Source of the DNA: Malachius bipustulatus
Taxonomy: Eukaryota; Arthropoda; Insecta; Coleoptera; Melyridae
Reading direction: 5' to 3'
Length of the DNA stretch: 64,000 nucleotides
NCBI GenBank assembly: GCA_910589415.1
Contig: OU342633.1
Location: 39,810,210-39,874,209, forward strand
Within the stretch, counting starts at the first letter, position 1; each line of letters opens with the position of its first letter. This document shows, one piece after another, positions 11,521 to 23,306 of the stretch. The notes beneath the pieces were generated by a model. The model ran no database searches. It was given only the letters and a program-made list of their open reading frames with translations, and had not been told where the DNA came from. The translations under genes and the position numbers were made by a program.

Positions 11521-12529
11521 ATAAAAAAACCCTGTAACATACCGGGGATCCGAATTCCTCCATCCGCCGATAGAGAATCGAACTGTATTTCGCCGTGCAG
11601 ATTTATGTTTGGTTGAAGAGATGAAACGGAAGACGATATAAATACTCAGTACAGTTTTGGACGTGTATCGAAGCAGATCTTCAGCTGTGTTTAGTGCAAG
11701 TAAAAATCTATTCAATGAATAAATGAAGAAGGATATAAGTAAGTAGTTAAAGTGTAGAAGAGAACCAATTGTGGAATAGTATGATATAGTAAGCGGTAAT
11801 GAATATAGGAGAAAGAAGGTAGATAAGCGAAGTTTAAGTAGACGTAGGGAAATCTAAAGTGTAATTGACAGTGGAATAGAGGGAACGGATTGTGGAAGTG
11901 ACAAGTGACAAAGTGAAGTGAAGTGAGATCGAGAAAAGAAGAAGTGATTATTATTTTGTAGGTATAACACTATGTACCTATTAATAAATAATAGACTGTA
12001 AAATTATTATAAAATCCACTGTAAAGATAATTACGAGAATAATTATTGAAGTATATAGAATGGTCTTAATTTTGACTTTTTTTATTTTCTGAACATAAAA
12101 ATGAGTTTTGAAAGTTTTTAATCTACCGCACTTCCATGTAAGTTTTTACTTACCAAATAAAAATCGTTTAAAAATCTGAAATTTGTGTGCAGTTTTTCTA
12201 TATTGATACTTGCTTTTTTGAAATTATTCACAATAACACAAATAAATGACGTTACCATAAAACTCTTCAATTATTGCTGATTTTTTTTACTTACTCTCAT
12301 AGAACTCTAAACATTTCCCACTAGTTTACCTCACTATTTATAATAGAATAAGTACATTTGATATAACAACACGCTATACAGTGTGTTAATAATTAAATAC
12401 ATAAAATACTTACAACGCTATCAATTTATTTAGATCCGATTAGGTATTAAAAAGATGTGACGTAACTTTTGGTTCTTCAATACGGGCTAGCCTGATTGAA
12501 AGAGGCGTCCCTGTTTTTGAACTTCTCTT
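11521..12529. other. Unassigned; purine-rich tract and a promoter-like TATA
   Basis: A TATAAATA box lies at 11637-11644, followed by a G/A-rich tract (11700-11950) with no open frame. It could be the leader of an unrecognised element or transcript. I see no terminal repeats that would define one. The rest is AT-rich. Confidence 0.25.
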
Positions 12530-12690
12530 TATAAATGTGAAACCTTCGAGACGACATTTTCTGGTCTTTGCAGTGGGTTTCTGTTGAATTCCTCTTCTGT
12601 CATAGCCGCCCAGTGATCGATGCCCATTTTTTGCGAAAAAAACTTTGAATGCTTCTTCTCATATGTTTCCTTTTTTTTTTGAATACCTAA
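12530..12690 (-). pseudogene. Fragment of a cathepsin propeptide (I29 inhibitor domain) exon
   Basis: The minus-strand frame contains SQKMGIDHWAAMTEEEFN, which aligns with the MGVNQFADMSEKEFQ segment of the intact cathepsin-L-like gene in this window (exon 2) and with the consensus I29 motif of peptidase family C1A. Flanking residues do not match and no mature protease domain follows, so this is an isolated exon remnant. It lies about 6.5 kb downstream of the intact gene in the same orientation, which suggests a decayed tandem copy. Confidence 0.6.
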
Positions 12691-13648
12691 TAGCTTTATA
12701 AATAAATATTTTATAATTTGCAAAATTTACTGGTTTATAATAAATAACTCACCGTAAAATAACTTCGCTGTGAAATAGACTCTTTCCTTTTATATTTTAT
12801 GCAAAATAAATGTACTTATTCCAGCTGCTATACGACTTATTTAACTCGACTTAAGTACATTACATAATACGTGCAACTTGGAATTTTATTAATGGAAATT
12901 CAGTATATTGTCGTTAGCAGGAGAAAGTGCGAGCTTATAAATTTGCTGCAATAATGTCTCCCAAAGAAATCGATGGTGGCACAATTTTAACATAAATTTT
13001 CTGATATTTTTACAACTCAACTTATTGAAAAGAGCAACCGCTTTAAAATGAGTCGAACAAACTGGTAATGATGAAGGTGAAATCAATTTGAAGAGCTGAT
13101 AAGCCGATATCGGATTGTCTCTGTGGCAAGCAAGTCGAGTGCTGCTCTATTGAAAACACATACCAACGAAAAATTTCAATTATGTAACCGTGTGCATAAT
13201 ATTGATTTATGTACTGATATCTCTTCTTATCAGTGTCAATAAAACCTACCTATATTTACACTAATTACCTATTAAGGTCGTAAATGTATCCATGCGGAGC
13301 CAGCAAGATCAAAATATCTCTCACGTGTCCACAACGGCAGGAAGTGCATGTAAAAATAATACAAATAAAAGCTCAAGATAACATAAACAAACAAATTCAT
13401 TTATTTATCTGCATGTAATTTTTAATAAAAATCCCATCTCGCTTTTTCCGATAAACCATCAATTATTAAATCATAGGTATATATTCAAATTTTTGTCATC
13501 AGTTCGTAGGCTGTACTCATATAAGCTGTCAACGTTGCTCTGATAAATTACCAAGCAGCTTGTACAGCTCTTCAAAAAAGACTTTTTTTTTATTTATGAA
13601 CAATTTTTGATGAATTGACCGGCGATATAACATAAGTACTCCTTATTC
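12691..13648. other. Intergenic, nothing recognised
   Basis: AT-rich sequence without exon-like frames. I looked for further cathepsin exons on the minus strand and found none. Confidence 0.35.
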
Positions 13649-13662
13649 GATAGATCTATCTT

Positions 13663-15417
13663 TTTTTTTTGTGTGGTGGAGGGGGAATCTCATGGACACC
13701 CGGGGTGATTCCTCCCTCCCCGGGTAGTGCCGGACTTACCCAGGTTTTCGGCTAGGGCACCTACCAGCTAAACCCCCTCCTCGTCGCTCCCACTGACACC
13801 GGAAACACCATGAATGTGGTTTGCCTCGGTGCCAGTGTTGTTGTTAATTGCCTCAGCTTTCTCTGGTTTGTTCGAGCCTCTGTCGTTCTTTCATAACCTG
13901 GGTTATGAAATCATGGATTGTGTTCCAGCTTTCTTCGGATCTTGTCATTGATTCCACCAGTCCTCTCACGCTGAGTTCCTCTCCGATCTTTTCCTCCACC
14001 TCCCGTCTTTCCCTTAGCCATCTGTTACATCCGAGCACTGCATGCTACGGATCGTCTTTTTCCCTACAGTGGGGGCAGTTATCATCCTCTTTTTTTCCTA
14101 TTCTCTTCAGGTAATTACCGAAGCTACCATGGCCTGAGAAAAATTGCGTCATATGGTAGTCCACTCTGCAAAAACCACAGTTGACCCAGTCCTCTATTTT
14201 CCCTATCAATCTCCTCGTCCACTCGCCATGCGTCTCCCTCTCCCACTCCTTCTGCCATCTCTTTATTGTGTCTGTCCTTTGCGCCAGTCGATCCGCTCTC
14301 GTTATTCCCCCCTCCATTCTGTGCAGTCTCGCTCGTTCATCTATTATGAGACTAATCGGGGGTATTCCGGTAATGACCCTGATCGCCGCTGAGGATACCG
14401 TTCGGTAACCACTAGCCACTCTCAGGAGTCTTTTCCTTTGTATTCCGTCAAGCATACTACCATATCTTTTTATCCGTGTTACCCCTTTCCATATGGGCGC
14501 CACATACAGGACAACAGACTCCATTACGTTGTACAGCAGTCTCCTCTTGATGCTTCCTGGTCCATCAATATTTGGCATCATTCTCGATAGTGTCGCCAGT
14601 CTTTCTTCTGCCCTCTTCACCACGTGTCTAACATCTTGGCCGAAGATCAGCTGATCGTCTATGACGACCCCGAGGTATTTCAATTTCTTCGTTGGCACAA
14701 TCAGTTTCCCCGCAATACTAAATTTGAGAAAATCTCTTTTCCTGGGCCCCTTTAGGACTATCGCCTCTGTTTTTTCTTCCGCTAGCTTGAGGTCGTGTTC
14801 TCTCAACCACACTTCGATCTGTCTTGCAGATTCCTCCACCCTGTACCTCAGTTCCCTTGCATCCGGTGCCTCGGTGATTATGACTAGGTCATCTGCGAAG
14901 GCAAGCATTGAGCTGCCTGTTATCAGTTTTTGTCGCAGCAGTTCGTCATATATTATGTTCCACAGCGTTGGACCCAGTATGGAACCCTGTGGGACTCCCG
15001 CTGTGATACTCATGCTTTTGTTTTTTCCTATCAGAATATTCCGGTTCATGAGGTAGCTGTCTATGATGTTGACCATATAGGTAGGAATGCCCTTTCTTTC
15101 CAGAGCGTCGATTATGTGCGTCCATGAGGCAGTGTTGAAGGCGTTCCTTATATCGAAGGTCACTGCTGTGACCCATACTCCCTTCGATGACTCAACTTTC
15201 CTCAGTAGTCTGTCGACCGCCATTATGGTGGATTTACCCTTGCGGAAACCGTATTGCTCTGTTGAGAGTCCCCCCCTTTCATTCATCACCACCTCCAGTC
15301 TGTTTCTAATCATCGTCTCGTACAGTTTCGCCGTAGTATTTAGTAGACATATCGGTCTATATGATGTCGCTTTTAGCATGTCTTTCCCCTTCCACACCAG
15401 CATTAAGATTAATTTAA
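13663..15417 (-). mobile_element. 5'-truncated R1-like LINE
   Basis: Read on the minus strand, this is the 3' part of a non-LTR retrotransposon: reverse transcriptase, C-terminal zinc-finger region, a 3' UTR of about 190 bp and a poly-A tail (T run 13661-13670). A 14-bp target duplication GATAGATCTATCTT flanks it at 13649-13662 and 15418-15431. The endonuclease and ORF1 are missing, so the copy was dead on arrival. Clade assignment (R1-like, no RNase H) rests on the absence of an RNase H and the FGNYLKRIGK...CPHC zinc region. Confidence 0.85.
14045..15403 (-). pseudogene. Reverse transcriptase fragment of the R1-like LINE
   Basis: The open frame of 452 codons begins within the RT domain (SYRPICLL near residues 14-21) and contains GFRKGKST, FDIRNAF, the GVPQGSILGP motif (136-144) and the catalytic FADD (169-172). 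It ends in a Cys/His region (GFCR...CPHCREKD). The frame breaks at about 14040, and the next residues of the protein continue in another frame (MLGCNRWLRER..., 14038-13853), so there is one frameshift. Otherwise it is little decayed, which suggests a fairly recent insertion. Residues are numbered from the first Met, which is not a true start. Confidence 0.85.
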
Positions 15418-15775
15418 GATAGATCTATCTTAAAAAATGTTAATACCTACCTACTATACTCGAAAGCTCCTCAAAAGCTTTTCTGGATTCCAAAATTTCT
15501 ATAAAGAAGACTTTTTTATTTTTCTATAAAAAATCAAAGCATTTCACTCAAGCGCAATGCCACACTAAACCCAGGCAGCGCAAAAGGGTGCTTATCTCAC
15601 TCGCACTCCCTCCTCTATCAACCCCCGAGTATGATGAGAATTCCCATTGAGATAAGTCAGATATTTCGAAGGGATGGTCCCAGGAGATCCTACGAACGCG
15701 TAGAAGCGCCACACTTTTTTTTGTTTTAATTTAGAGTTTAAACTCAGAATTCCGAGTTTAAATAAGAATTCCGAA

Positions 15776-18005
15776 CAGGGCCGCTCCTAGCCTATTTGCC
15801 GCCCCCAGCCCCCCTCTTAAGAATAAATGTCTACCAATGGAAGGACAAAAAGCAATTTCTTGTGGGTAAAAATTAAACATAAATAGAAATGCTATTTATT
15901 AAATTAGGTAAATTCTGCTGCGCCGGGGGGTTTAGTGATGCGGAATATATGCCCTGAAAATTAAGGGGGTTAAGGAGAAATTTTTTTTTAAACAAGTGCA
16001 AAAATGTTAATCACACTAAGGAATAACTGCATTCATATACTGGTACATTTTCGCGTTACGTTTGATGAACCACGGCCGCCGTACAATATACAGGGTGTTT
16101 CATCAGCAGACCGACTTAGCGTAAGGGTAGGTGTGGTTTTTCAAGGCGATTCAGGATCTGGTTTTGAAATTTTTCTGAGCCCCTTCGTTTCGATGTTACA
16201 GGGTGATTCATGCATTTTGCCAAAATTTTTGCTGAGCAGTATCTTTTGAACGTATTAATGGAATTTGATCAAATTTGGTAGATATGCTCTACCAACGACA
16301 CTTAATACCTCGCATATTACATCGATTCGAAAACTGCAGGGCCGTAATTGTTCAGGTCTCTATCGGTTTTGTCAAAAAGTTCACCCTGTATGTATTTTTT
16401 TCAAAGTTTAGTACGATTTTCTAAAACTAGATAAAAAATGCTACAATTGCGGTAAAAAAATTACTTAGCACCATCAAACTGAATCGAGAACAAAATGAAA
16501 ACTTTTAGATTTTTCAGAATTTCAATTCATGTTTGTTAATAATTTTCGAAAAATCAAATCTGATTTCTTAAAACTTGTACATTTTGTAGTTATCTCAAAT
16601 AAACTTGCTTGATCTGCAGATTTAGCCAAGATTAGGGACAGTTCGAGATTTTTTCGAATTAAAAATAAGTTTTAACAAGAAAAAAAACTCAAGTTTTAAT
16701 AAGAAAAACAACTGAAAGAAGAAATGGTAATATTAATGACAACCAAAGACATGCATAAGCGTATAAGTAACACAATTTAACATATTAACACACAAACAAA
16801 TAAGTACACAAGCGAAACAGAAAGAAAAATATCAACACAAATGTTGGATGTTGGAAAGAAAAACTACAGTTCAGTGCAGATAATGTTCAAACAGGCCATC
16901 ATATTTTTTTTGATATTTTTATTTCTGTTTCGCTTATGTACTTATTTGTTTATGTGTTTATGTTTAAATTGTGTTACTTATAAGCTTATGTGTTGTAATG
17001 AGTTGTCATCAAAATTACCATTTCTTCTTTTAGCTGTTTTTGTTATTCAAACTTGAGTTGTTTTTCTTTAAAACTTATTTTTAGCTAGAAAAAATCTAGA
17101 GTGGTTCCTAATCTTGGCTAAATTTGTAGAACAACCAAACTTATTTGAAATAACTACAAAATACATAAGTTTAAAAAAATCACATTTGAGTTTTCGAAAA
17201 TTAGCAGGTAACAACCATAAATTGAAAGTTTTAATTTTCTTCTCAATTCAGTTTAATGGTGCCAAGTAATTTTTTTACCGCAATTGTAGCATTTTTCATG
17301 TAATTTTAGAATTTGCTACTAAACTTTGAAGAAAATGCTTACAGAGGGCGAACTTTTCTATAAAACCTATAGAGACCTGAAAAATTAAGTACGGCCCTGT
17401 AGTTTTCGAATCGGCGAAAAATAAATTGCATCAATTCGTTCAAAAGATACACTGATCATAAAAAATTTCGGCAAAATGCATAAATCACCCTGTAACATTG
17501 AACCGAAGGGTCTTAAAAAACTTACACCTACCCATAAGCTATGTCGGTCTGCTGGTGAAACACCCTGTAGAGTTGAATGCGGAGTTACATTAGAGCCAAC
17601 GTCTGTTCTCTCTCAATATGGTCAAAGCATTCGTTATGAACTTTTATTATAAAACAAGCTTAATCGGGTTCGGCGTTATGCGGCCAGAGCCATCCAAAGA
17701 TATTAGGCGTCCAAGGGCGACACTTATCCGCCCTTTTTCATAAGAAAATAGATAGGATGGCTAACGCCGGGAAGAAGCCAACAGTGACTATTGATGAATT
17801 GAAAAGTTAGTGCAGTATGGATTCAGAACTTAATACTGTAAAGGTAATGTTTGTGCTACACTATAATAACTAGTTCTATTATGATATTTTGATATTTTTT
17901 GCTATTGTTATGAATTATGATCGGATTTTTACTTCCGCCCGCCGACCCTATGAACTTGCCGCCTGCGTACCGCCAATCATAGCACACCTGCTAGGCCCGG
18001 CCCTC
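15776..18005. mobile_element. hAT-like non-autonomous element with 8-bp target duplication
   Basis: The left end CAGGGCCGCTCCTAG (15776) is mirrored by CTAGGCCCGGCCCTC, ending at 18005. The 8-bp repeat is ATTCCGAA (15768-15775) and ATTCCGAG (18006-18013). CAGGGCCG-type termini and 8-bp duplications are typical of hAT elements. The inside is mostly a later palindrome (16089-17569). No transposase frame is recognisable. Confidence 0.65.
16089..17569. repeat. Palindromic element, TA-CAGGGTGTTTCA ends, 1.48 kb
   Basis: TACAGGGTGTTTCATCAGCA at 16089 is mirrored by TGAAACACCCTGTA at 17556-17569. Long arms pair to an axis near 16830, where the 71-codon open frame is only a by-product of the arm sequence. 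The arms show moderate divergence. The flanking TA is retained on both sides. Confidence 0.8.
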
Positions 18006-18113
18006 ATTCCGAGTTTAAAGTCGGAATTCTTAGTTTGAACTCGGAATTGCGAGTTTGAACTCGGAATTTTTAAAAATAAAACTGTTGTGGCGCTTCTACG
18101 CCTTCGTAAGATC

Positions 18114-19023
18114 TGGATGTGTGGTGACCGTTTAATATGAATCTAGATTAGGCGTTGGTGGTAACACTGGTAGCAGAAGTGTTCCAAGCAGGGGGTAGGG
18201 GGAGGCGTGAGGACACCTGAGATGGGCGTCAGAATTTCAGTAGATACTATTCCCTCATTTCGGACTACGAAGATCAAATGAGGGATACTAAAGGGTCTCC
18301 GCGTTAAAAAGTTAACGTAACACTGCCCATCCCCCCAGTGTGGGGATCCCAGAAATGGTAAGAGATACTAATTCGGTTACATCAGGCAAAGTTGCTGAGT
18401 TTTATGGACACCCCATAACTGGTTTCAGATTTTTTGATTCCATAGATTTCTAGATTGTGTAGCGGAACAAATGGCGCCGGTATTGTGTTATGATAGCCAC
18501 CACGTAAATATGAAATTTAAGTTCAATTTTAGTAATTTACTTAGTCTATGCACGATTCCGAAATTATTGAAAATGAGTTTTCTCTGAGACTGTGTTCTCG
18601 AGATCGCAAGACGATTTTTTGGGCTATCAAAATTTTTGTCGGCGTTTTTCTCAACTTTTCCATATTTGAATGTAGAAGCTTAATAGCTTAACAATTAAAT
18701 GGTAATATTAAAGGGATTTATATAAAGGACGACATGAAATGACAATAGGTATAAGATATAAAAAAAACAACATTCCTTTTTTATGTATTTAAAATTGATC
18801 CCGGTCAATACCAAGATCAACATGATAGTTTTGACACTGATCTTGGTTTTGCGTCAATAGACTTTTAATCATTGTCATGGTCTAGTTTGTCAAGTCTTGG
18901 TTCCGACTGCAGGTCGTACAGTATTGGTCTTGGTCTCGCTCTTAGTTTGTTTTGAAAGATCGAGACAAACGCTGCAAGACCAAGACCGATTCTGCTCATC
19001 ACTAACCGAAACCATTTTCTAAA
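18114..19023. other. 3' flank of the cathepsin gene; degenerate repeat at its right part
   Basis: 18114-18780 shows nothing recognisable. 18795-19005 is rich in GATCTTGGT/ACCAAGATC words and ends in GACCGATTCTGCTCATCACTA, which resembles one terminus of hAT-type elements rich in the CTTGGT word. Only one end is visible, so this is a fragment. The cathepsin polyadenylation site should lie here; I cannot place it. Confidence 0.35.
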
Positions 19024-19584
19024 TCAATGAATATTCAAAATTGGATATACAGCTGTATTAGTAACACCACACATATTATTCTTATTCCTCGCCAATCTAA
19101 TGTACCCGTCTTCGCCCCAGTACACACCCCATGAATTCTTAATGATCCAATAATCTAAAGCAGTACCAGTGCTATTAACGCTGCCGTAACCCACCACAAC
19201 AACGTCGTGGTCCACAATTTGACTACAAGACGGATCATCAAACACTCCTCCGCTGTAGAACTGGAACCTGCTGGCATCCACTCCAACAGAAATTGGTCCG
19301 AAGTAGAAGACCGATTCTTTTAGGATATTTTCAGAATCGATCGTGTCTGGTGGTATAGTGCCATAGGAATGAAGATTGATAACGTTCTGAGTAGTATTGT
19401 ATTCGCAAGTGCCGTTGGTGTTGTTGGGATAGGTTGCGACCGAAGGCATGCCTCCTTTGGTGACGATGATGCTGAAAGCGTTTTCGTTGTCGATGCAGTC
19501 TCTTAAACAGTCTGAGAGATAGTTCTTGCTTAAAGGGATGAGTTTGTGGGATTTTACTGCGTAGCAGCTCTCTATACTTCCAAC
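19024..19584 (-). CDS. Cathepsin-L-like protein, exon 3 (mature domain, C-terminal part)
   Basis: The exon starts after a TTTTCCAG acceptor (19585-19592, read on the minus strand) and ends at a TGA (19026-19024). It encodes 186 residues. It joins exon 2 in frame (FSV|VGSIES), matching the FSAVGALE region of papain-family enzymes. The catalytic His (VDHDVVVVGYG) and Asn (YWIIKNSWG) are present. The usual Cys-rich loop after LVDC is altered: the frame reads LSDCLRDCIDNENAF and lacks the GCNGG motif. Together with the Cys-to-Ser change in exon 2 this predicts no ordinary peptidase activity. The whole protein is about 338 aa, normal for procathepsin L. Expected to be secreted or lysosomal. Confidence 0.85.
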   Translation of the reverse strand, partial: VGSIESCYAVKSHKLIPLSKNYLSDCLRDCIDNENAFSIIVTKGGMPSVATYPNNTNGTCEYNTTQNVINLHSYGTIPPDTIDSENILKESVFYFGPISVGVDASRFQFYSGGVFDDPSCSQIVDHDVVVVGYGSVNSTGTALDYWIIKNSWGVYWGEDGYIRLARNKNNMCGVTNTAVYPILNIH

Positions 19585-19916
19585 CTGGAAAATAATTAAG
19601 CGGGGTAGATTAATACACCATAACGTTTAAATTGTATAATAGATCAGAATACAACATTATCAACTGCAAGAAGTTCAAGAAAAGAAACTTTAAAAACAAT
19701 GGCATGTCCAGGTGTGAAGGTTTGGGCAACGAAAGCTCGAAAAGAGGCACAAAAATGAGAGCTGACAAACGCTTAAATCTCTGACAACCGTAGAAGGCGG
19801 CTTGGAAAACAACCGGGGACGAAATCCATAAGTATCTGGGTAAGATGTTCTTGCACTTCATTAAAAAAATGGAGTCAAACTAACATAAATAATGATATTT
19901 ATGCTGTTTTCAGAAT

Positions 19917-20018
19917 GGTGTCCTGGATCGACGGATTAACACCACCGCCCAGACCAGAATATGCAGCCCTCACAGAAAAACTCCCATTGTACTACTACAT
20001 AGACATACACACTAGGTA
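19917..20018 (+). other. Possible plus-strand exon inside the cathepsin intron (uncertain)
   Basis: A pyrimidine-rich acceptor-like TGCTGTTTTCAG precedes an open frame containing MVSWIDGLTPPPRPEYAALT, which ends at an AG|GTAAAC donor-like site. The residue composition looks protein-like, but I do not recognise the family and cannot find convincing neighbouring exons. The upstream block 19660-19850 has coding-like words with stops. It could be a decayed gene copy. Confidence 0.25.
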
Positions 20019-20179
20019 AACTGTAAATTACGAAATTCAGGATTTGTACCTATAAGTGACTTTAAGTAGGTACTTAATGAAAATAAAACAATTTTTTTGT
20101 TGAATAATTATGTACTTATTTTATTTATTATATTATGTACATTTTTAACTCTTATTTTATTACATAATTACGTATGTCG

Positions 20180-20320
20180 TGGGCTCGATTTAAGCGAAAC
20201 AAAGTTCAGCGACGGTCGGATTAGACGGATTATTTTTTCATCCGAGAGATCCGGGTTTCCCGCAAATCCGAGCACCGTCCGGTCCCGTTTAGCTCGAATG
20301 AACGGGACTCTACTGTATTT
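20180..20320 (-). mobile_element. Single end of a pogo/Tigger-like DNA element
   Basis: On the minus strand the sequence begins CAGTAGAGTCCCGTTCATTC (20318 downward) next to a TA, resembling pogo/Tigger termini. It contains CCGG-rich words repeated in both orientations. The other terminus is not found, so this is a truncated copy. Confidence 0.35.
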
Positions 20321-20460
20321 ATTTACAACATTATTTTTATTTTTTTTTCGAGTTTTTTTTACAATCTAATTTAAGACTAACAGCTACCTCGATAAATATA
20401 ATCAGCTGCCAGTGCTACGCCAGCATAGCATTATGGGTAAGTGATTACTTAAACGATGTA

Positions 20461-21665
20461 TACAGGGTGTCCCATAATATGTGGGCAATCTCCCGGATTT
20501 GGGTAAATTTCGTAAAAATAAATGAAAAAATAGCTATAAAATTAATTCCTCAGAGACACCCCTACAAAGATATTAGCTGTTGAAGTTGAGGGTTGAAAAT
20601 CAATTTTTTGCAATAACTTTTTTATTTCTTGGCCGATTTTGATAATTTTTGGTTTTATTCTGTATTATTTTGGACTGTTTAGAATAGTGTTTCATAATCT
20701 TTGGTAGCACATACATAGACCTCGGGATGGCATAACCCCTTCATTCACTTGAAAGAAAACAATAAAAATACCTATTTTACAGTTTTTTAAGGTTATTTTT
20801 CTTTTTATTTGATATTTTTTACATAAAAAATGTATCATTATTTATTTCGATAGAGCGAACCGTTATCGAGATAAACGTCATTCTAATAGGTGATGCGTCG
20901 CAGGAACTTTCTAAATTTCAAGTAAATTTTAACAAGATGGCTGACAGTTGACAGTAAATTGAGCAGGAAACAAAACAATAACTTAATTAAATACACGTCA
21001 GTGTCAAAGATTTCATTTCATGCAGATTCAAATCTAACTGATTTTCTGCGTATTCAGCGTTTGTGTAGCCCATGTTAAAATCAGTTAGAATTGAATCTGC
21101 ATGAATTGAAATCTTTGACACTAGTTGACGTGTATTTAATTAAGTTATTGTTTTGTTTCCTGCTCAATTTACTGTCAACTGTCAGCCATCTTGTTAAAAT
21201 TTACTTGAAATTTAGAAAGTTCCTGCGACGCATCACCTATTAGAAGGACGTTTATCTCGATAACGGTTCGCTCTATCGAAATAAATAAGGATACATTTTT
21301 TATGTAAAAAATATCAAATAAAAAGAAAATTAACCTTTAAAAACTGTAAAATTATTATTTTTATTGTTTTCTTTCAAGTGAATGAGGGGGTTATGCCATT
21401 CCGAGGTCTATGTATGTGCTACCAAAGATTATGAAACACTATTCTAAACAGTCCAAAATAATACAAAATAAAACCAAAAATTATCAAAATCGGTCAAGAA
21501 ATAAAAAAGTTATTGCAAAAAATTGATTTTCAACCCTCAACTTCAACAGCTAATATCTTTGTAGGGGTGTCTCTGAGGAATTAATTTTATAGCTATTTTT
21601 TCATTTATTTTCACGAAATTTACCCAAATCCGGGAGATTGCCCACATATTATGGGACACCCTGTA
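20461..21665. repeat. Palindromic element, TA-CAGGGTGTCCCA ends, 1.2 kb
   Basis: TACAGGGTGTCCCATAATAT at 20461 is mirrored at 21646-21665. The arms are highly similar along about 590 bp each (for example GATGCGTCGCAGGAACTTTC near 20890 against its mirror near 21225). The axis is near 21063. It lies in intron 2 of the cathepsin gene. Confidence 0.85.
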
Positions 21666-21807
21666 TAAATGACAAATGAAACTGTTGCAATCTTTTCTAA
21701 ATATATAAACTACAGGTTATATGTATATTAAAAAAAAATTGCTATCATGTATATAAACTGCTATGGAACAGGTCAAAACAGGTAAAATAATTCTTGTCAT
21801 GTACATT

Positions 21808-22288
21808 GGCCCTCGGTTAAAATTGCCGAAATTCAAATTATATTCAACTATTGATGGTGATCGAAGGGGCATGAAGTTTGAGAGTTAACTGTCAAAGTCT
21901 CCAAAATCGACTATACAATGCATTTTTCTTTGTTGATAGGGCTGTTTTTATGGTCGCTGAATCCAATGCTGATGGTAGAATTGAATTTTACTGAACATAA
22001 CTGAATATTATTTTTTTCATTTTATAAAAAACATTGTATAGCCGATTTTGGAGATTTTCACAGTTAGATGTATGTAATATGTCGAAAGGCTCAGTCGATA
22101 CTCGCTAGAATCCAGTTCTGGCATCAGCATTGGATTCAGCGACCATAAAAACAGGCCTATCAACAAAGAAATCCGTTGTATAGTCGATTCTGGAGATTTT
22201 GACAGTTAGCTGTCAAACTTCAAGCCCGTTTGATCGCTATCAATAGTCGAATAATAGATTTTAATTTGAGCAATCTTAAGCGAGGGCC
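21808..22288. repeat. Palindromic element, GGCCCTCG ends
   Basis: GGCCCTCGGTTAAAATTG (21808) is mirrored by CAATCTTAAGCGAGGGCC (22271-22288). The inner arms pair well, for example AATCCAATGCTGATG near 21960 and CATCAGCATTGGATT near 22125. It is about 480 bp and of a different terminal type from the CAGGGTG family. Confidence 0.75.
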
Positions 22289-23306
22289 GATTTCCGTAGT
22301 ATGATCCGTGCGGGCTTCTTTATTGACTTCATTTTTACAGGTCTGGAATGGATTTTACGCTGTTTCTTGTTTCGCTCTAGCCTCTCGTAATACGGCTTCC
22401 TAAAACCAACAAAAATCGATAGTTGTATAAATTTATCAATTTAGTAAAAATGAAATGATATAGTAACTGACTAAATGAGCAATGGGGCAAAGGACAATAA
22501 CTGAAGAAAGTTTTGTGCCGCCACACTCTCGAATCCAAATCTTATGAAGTTCTCTGAACGCAGCCAAACTTGAGAAATAAAACTTCTAAGATAAAATGCA
22601 CAAATTACGAAAATGGTATAATTCCTGACAGGTACTTATACACATAAGCCTTTAAGTACCTAAATACATGATCAGTACCTATACAGAAGGTGCCGTTTCC
22701 ATTGATGGGACAGCAACAGACCTTAAATGTGACACTCTTACTTATCTTAAGCAAAATTTCCAGATTTGTCTGTGGTAATGTTCCAAATCTTCACACATAA
22801 ACACATTTTTTGCTTGGATCCTCGGTTCATATAATTATCGATTTATAAAAATATATCGTCAGTTATATTTCTAGAGACGATTTATAAAAAAATCTACCCT
22901 GGCAAGATTGCAAAATTTCAAAGCCGCGTTCGGCAGATTGCGTGCTGGAAAACTGTTGTAAAGCCGAAGATTACTGGGGTTGGTTCAGTAGGACCACTTA
23001 ATAATAATGATTGTGCATGACACTTCTTTGATATTAACTTGACAGGTTATATATACTCAAAATTGCTTGGAAATTTAGCTAATTTTTCGTCTTAGTCAAA
23101 ATATCTCGTGTTTGTGCATCATAAATGAGTTTTCGACCTATCAATTAAATCGCTACAAACTAACGAGGTTGACATTCAATGATTGAGAAATTGATAAATA
23201 ACCAACAGAAGAAAGACATTTTCACAATCGTGGACGCGATTGCGCAAAGTAAACGATGCAAACCTGCAAGTTCGTATTTCAAATACACGCACCATACATA
23301 CACCAT
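22289..23306. other. Cathepsin intron 2, no gene recognised
   Basis: AT-rich intronic sequence. A minus-strand acceptor-like TTGGTTTTAG near 22400 precedes a short basic frame, too weak to call. Confidence 0.3.

Larger units (their letters stand above)
15686..18113. repeat. Outer short palindrome split by a nested hAT-like insertion
   Basis: GATCCTACGAACGCGTAGAAG (15686 on) is mirrored at 18087-18113. Between these ends and the nested element lie repeated GAATTCCGAGTTTAAA-type words (15736-15775 and 18006-18070). Without the insert this element would be about 200 bp. Confidence 0.7.

Noticed and set aside
11537..11560. Adjacent BamHI and EcoRI sites (GGATCCGAATTC), as in cloning linkers or adaptors
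   Set aside because: No longer vector match on either side, and sequence composition continues normally; chance or natural sequence is more likely. A raw-read check at this junction would settle it.
16841..17056. 71-codon frame with hydrophobic residues
   Set aside because: It spans the symmetry axis of a palindrome, so the frame is a by-product of repeated AT-rich arms.
22380..22420. Minus-strand acceptor-like site followed by a basic frame
   Set aside because: Short, no homology recognised, and it falls at the edge of a palindrome; not enough to call an exon.
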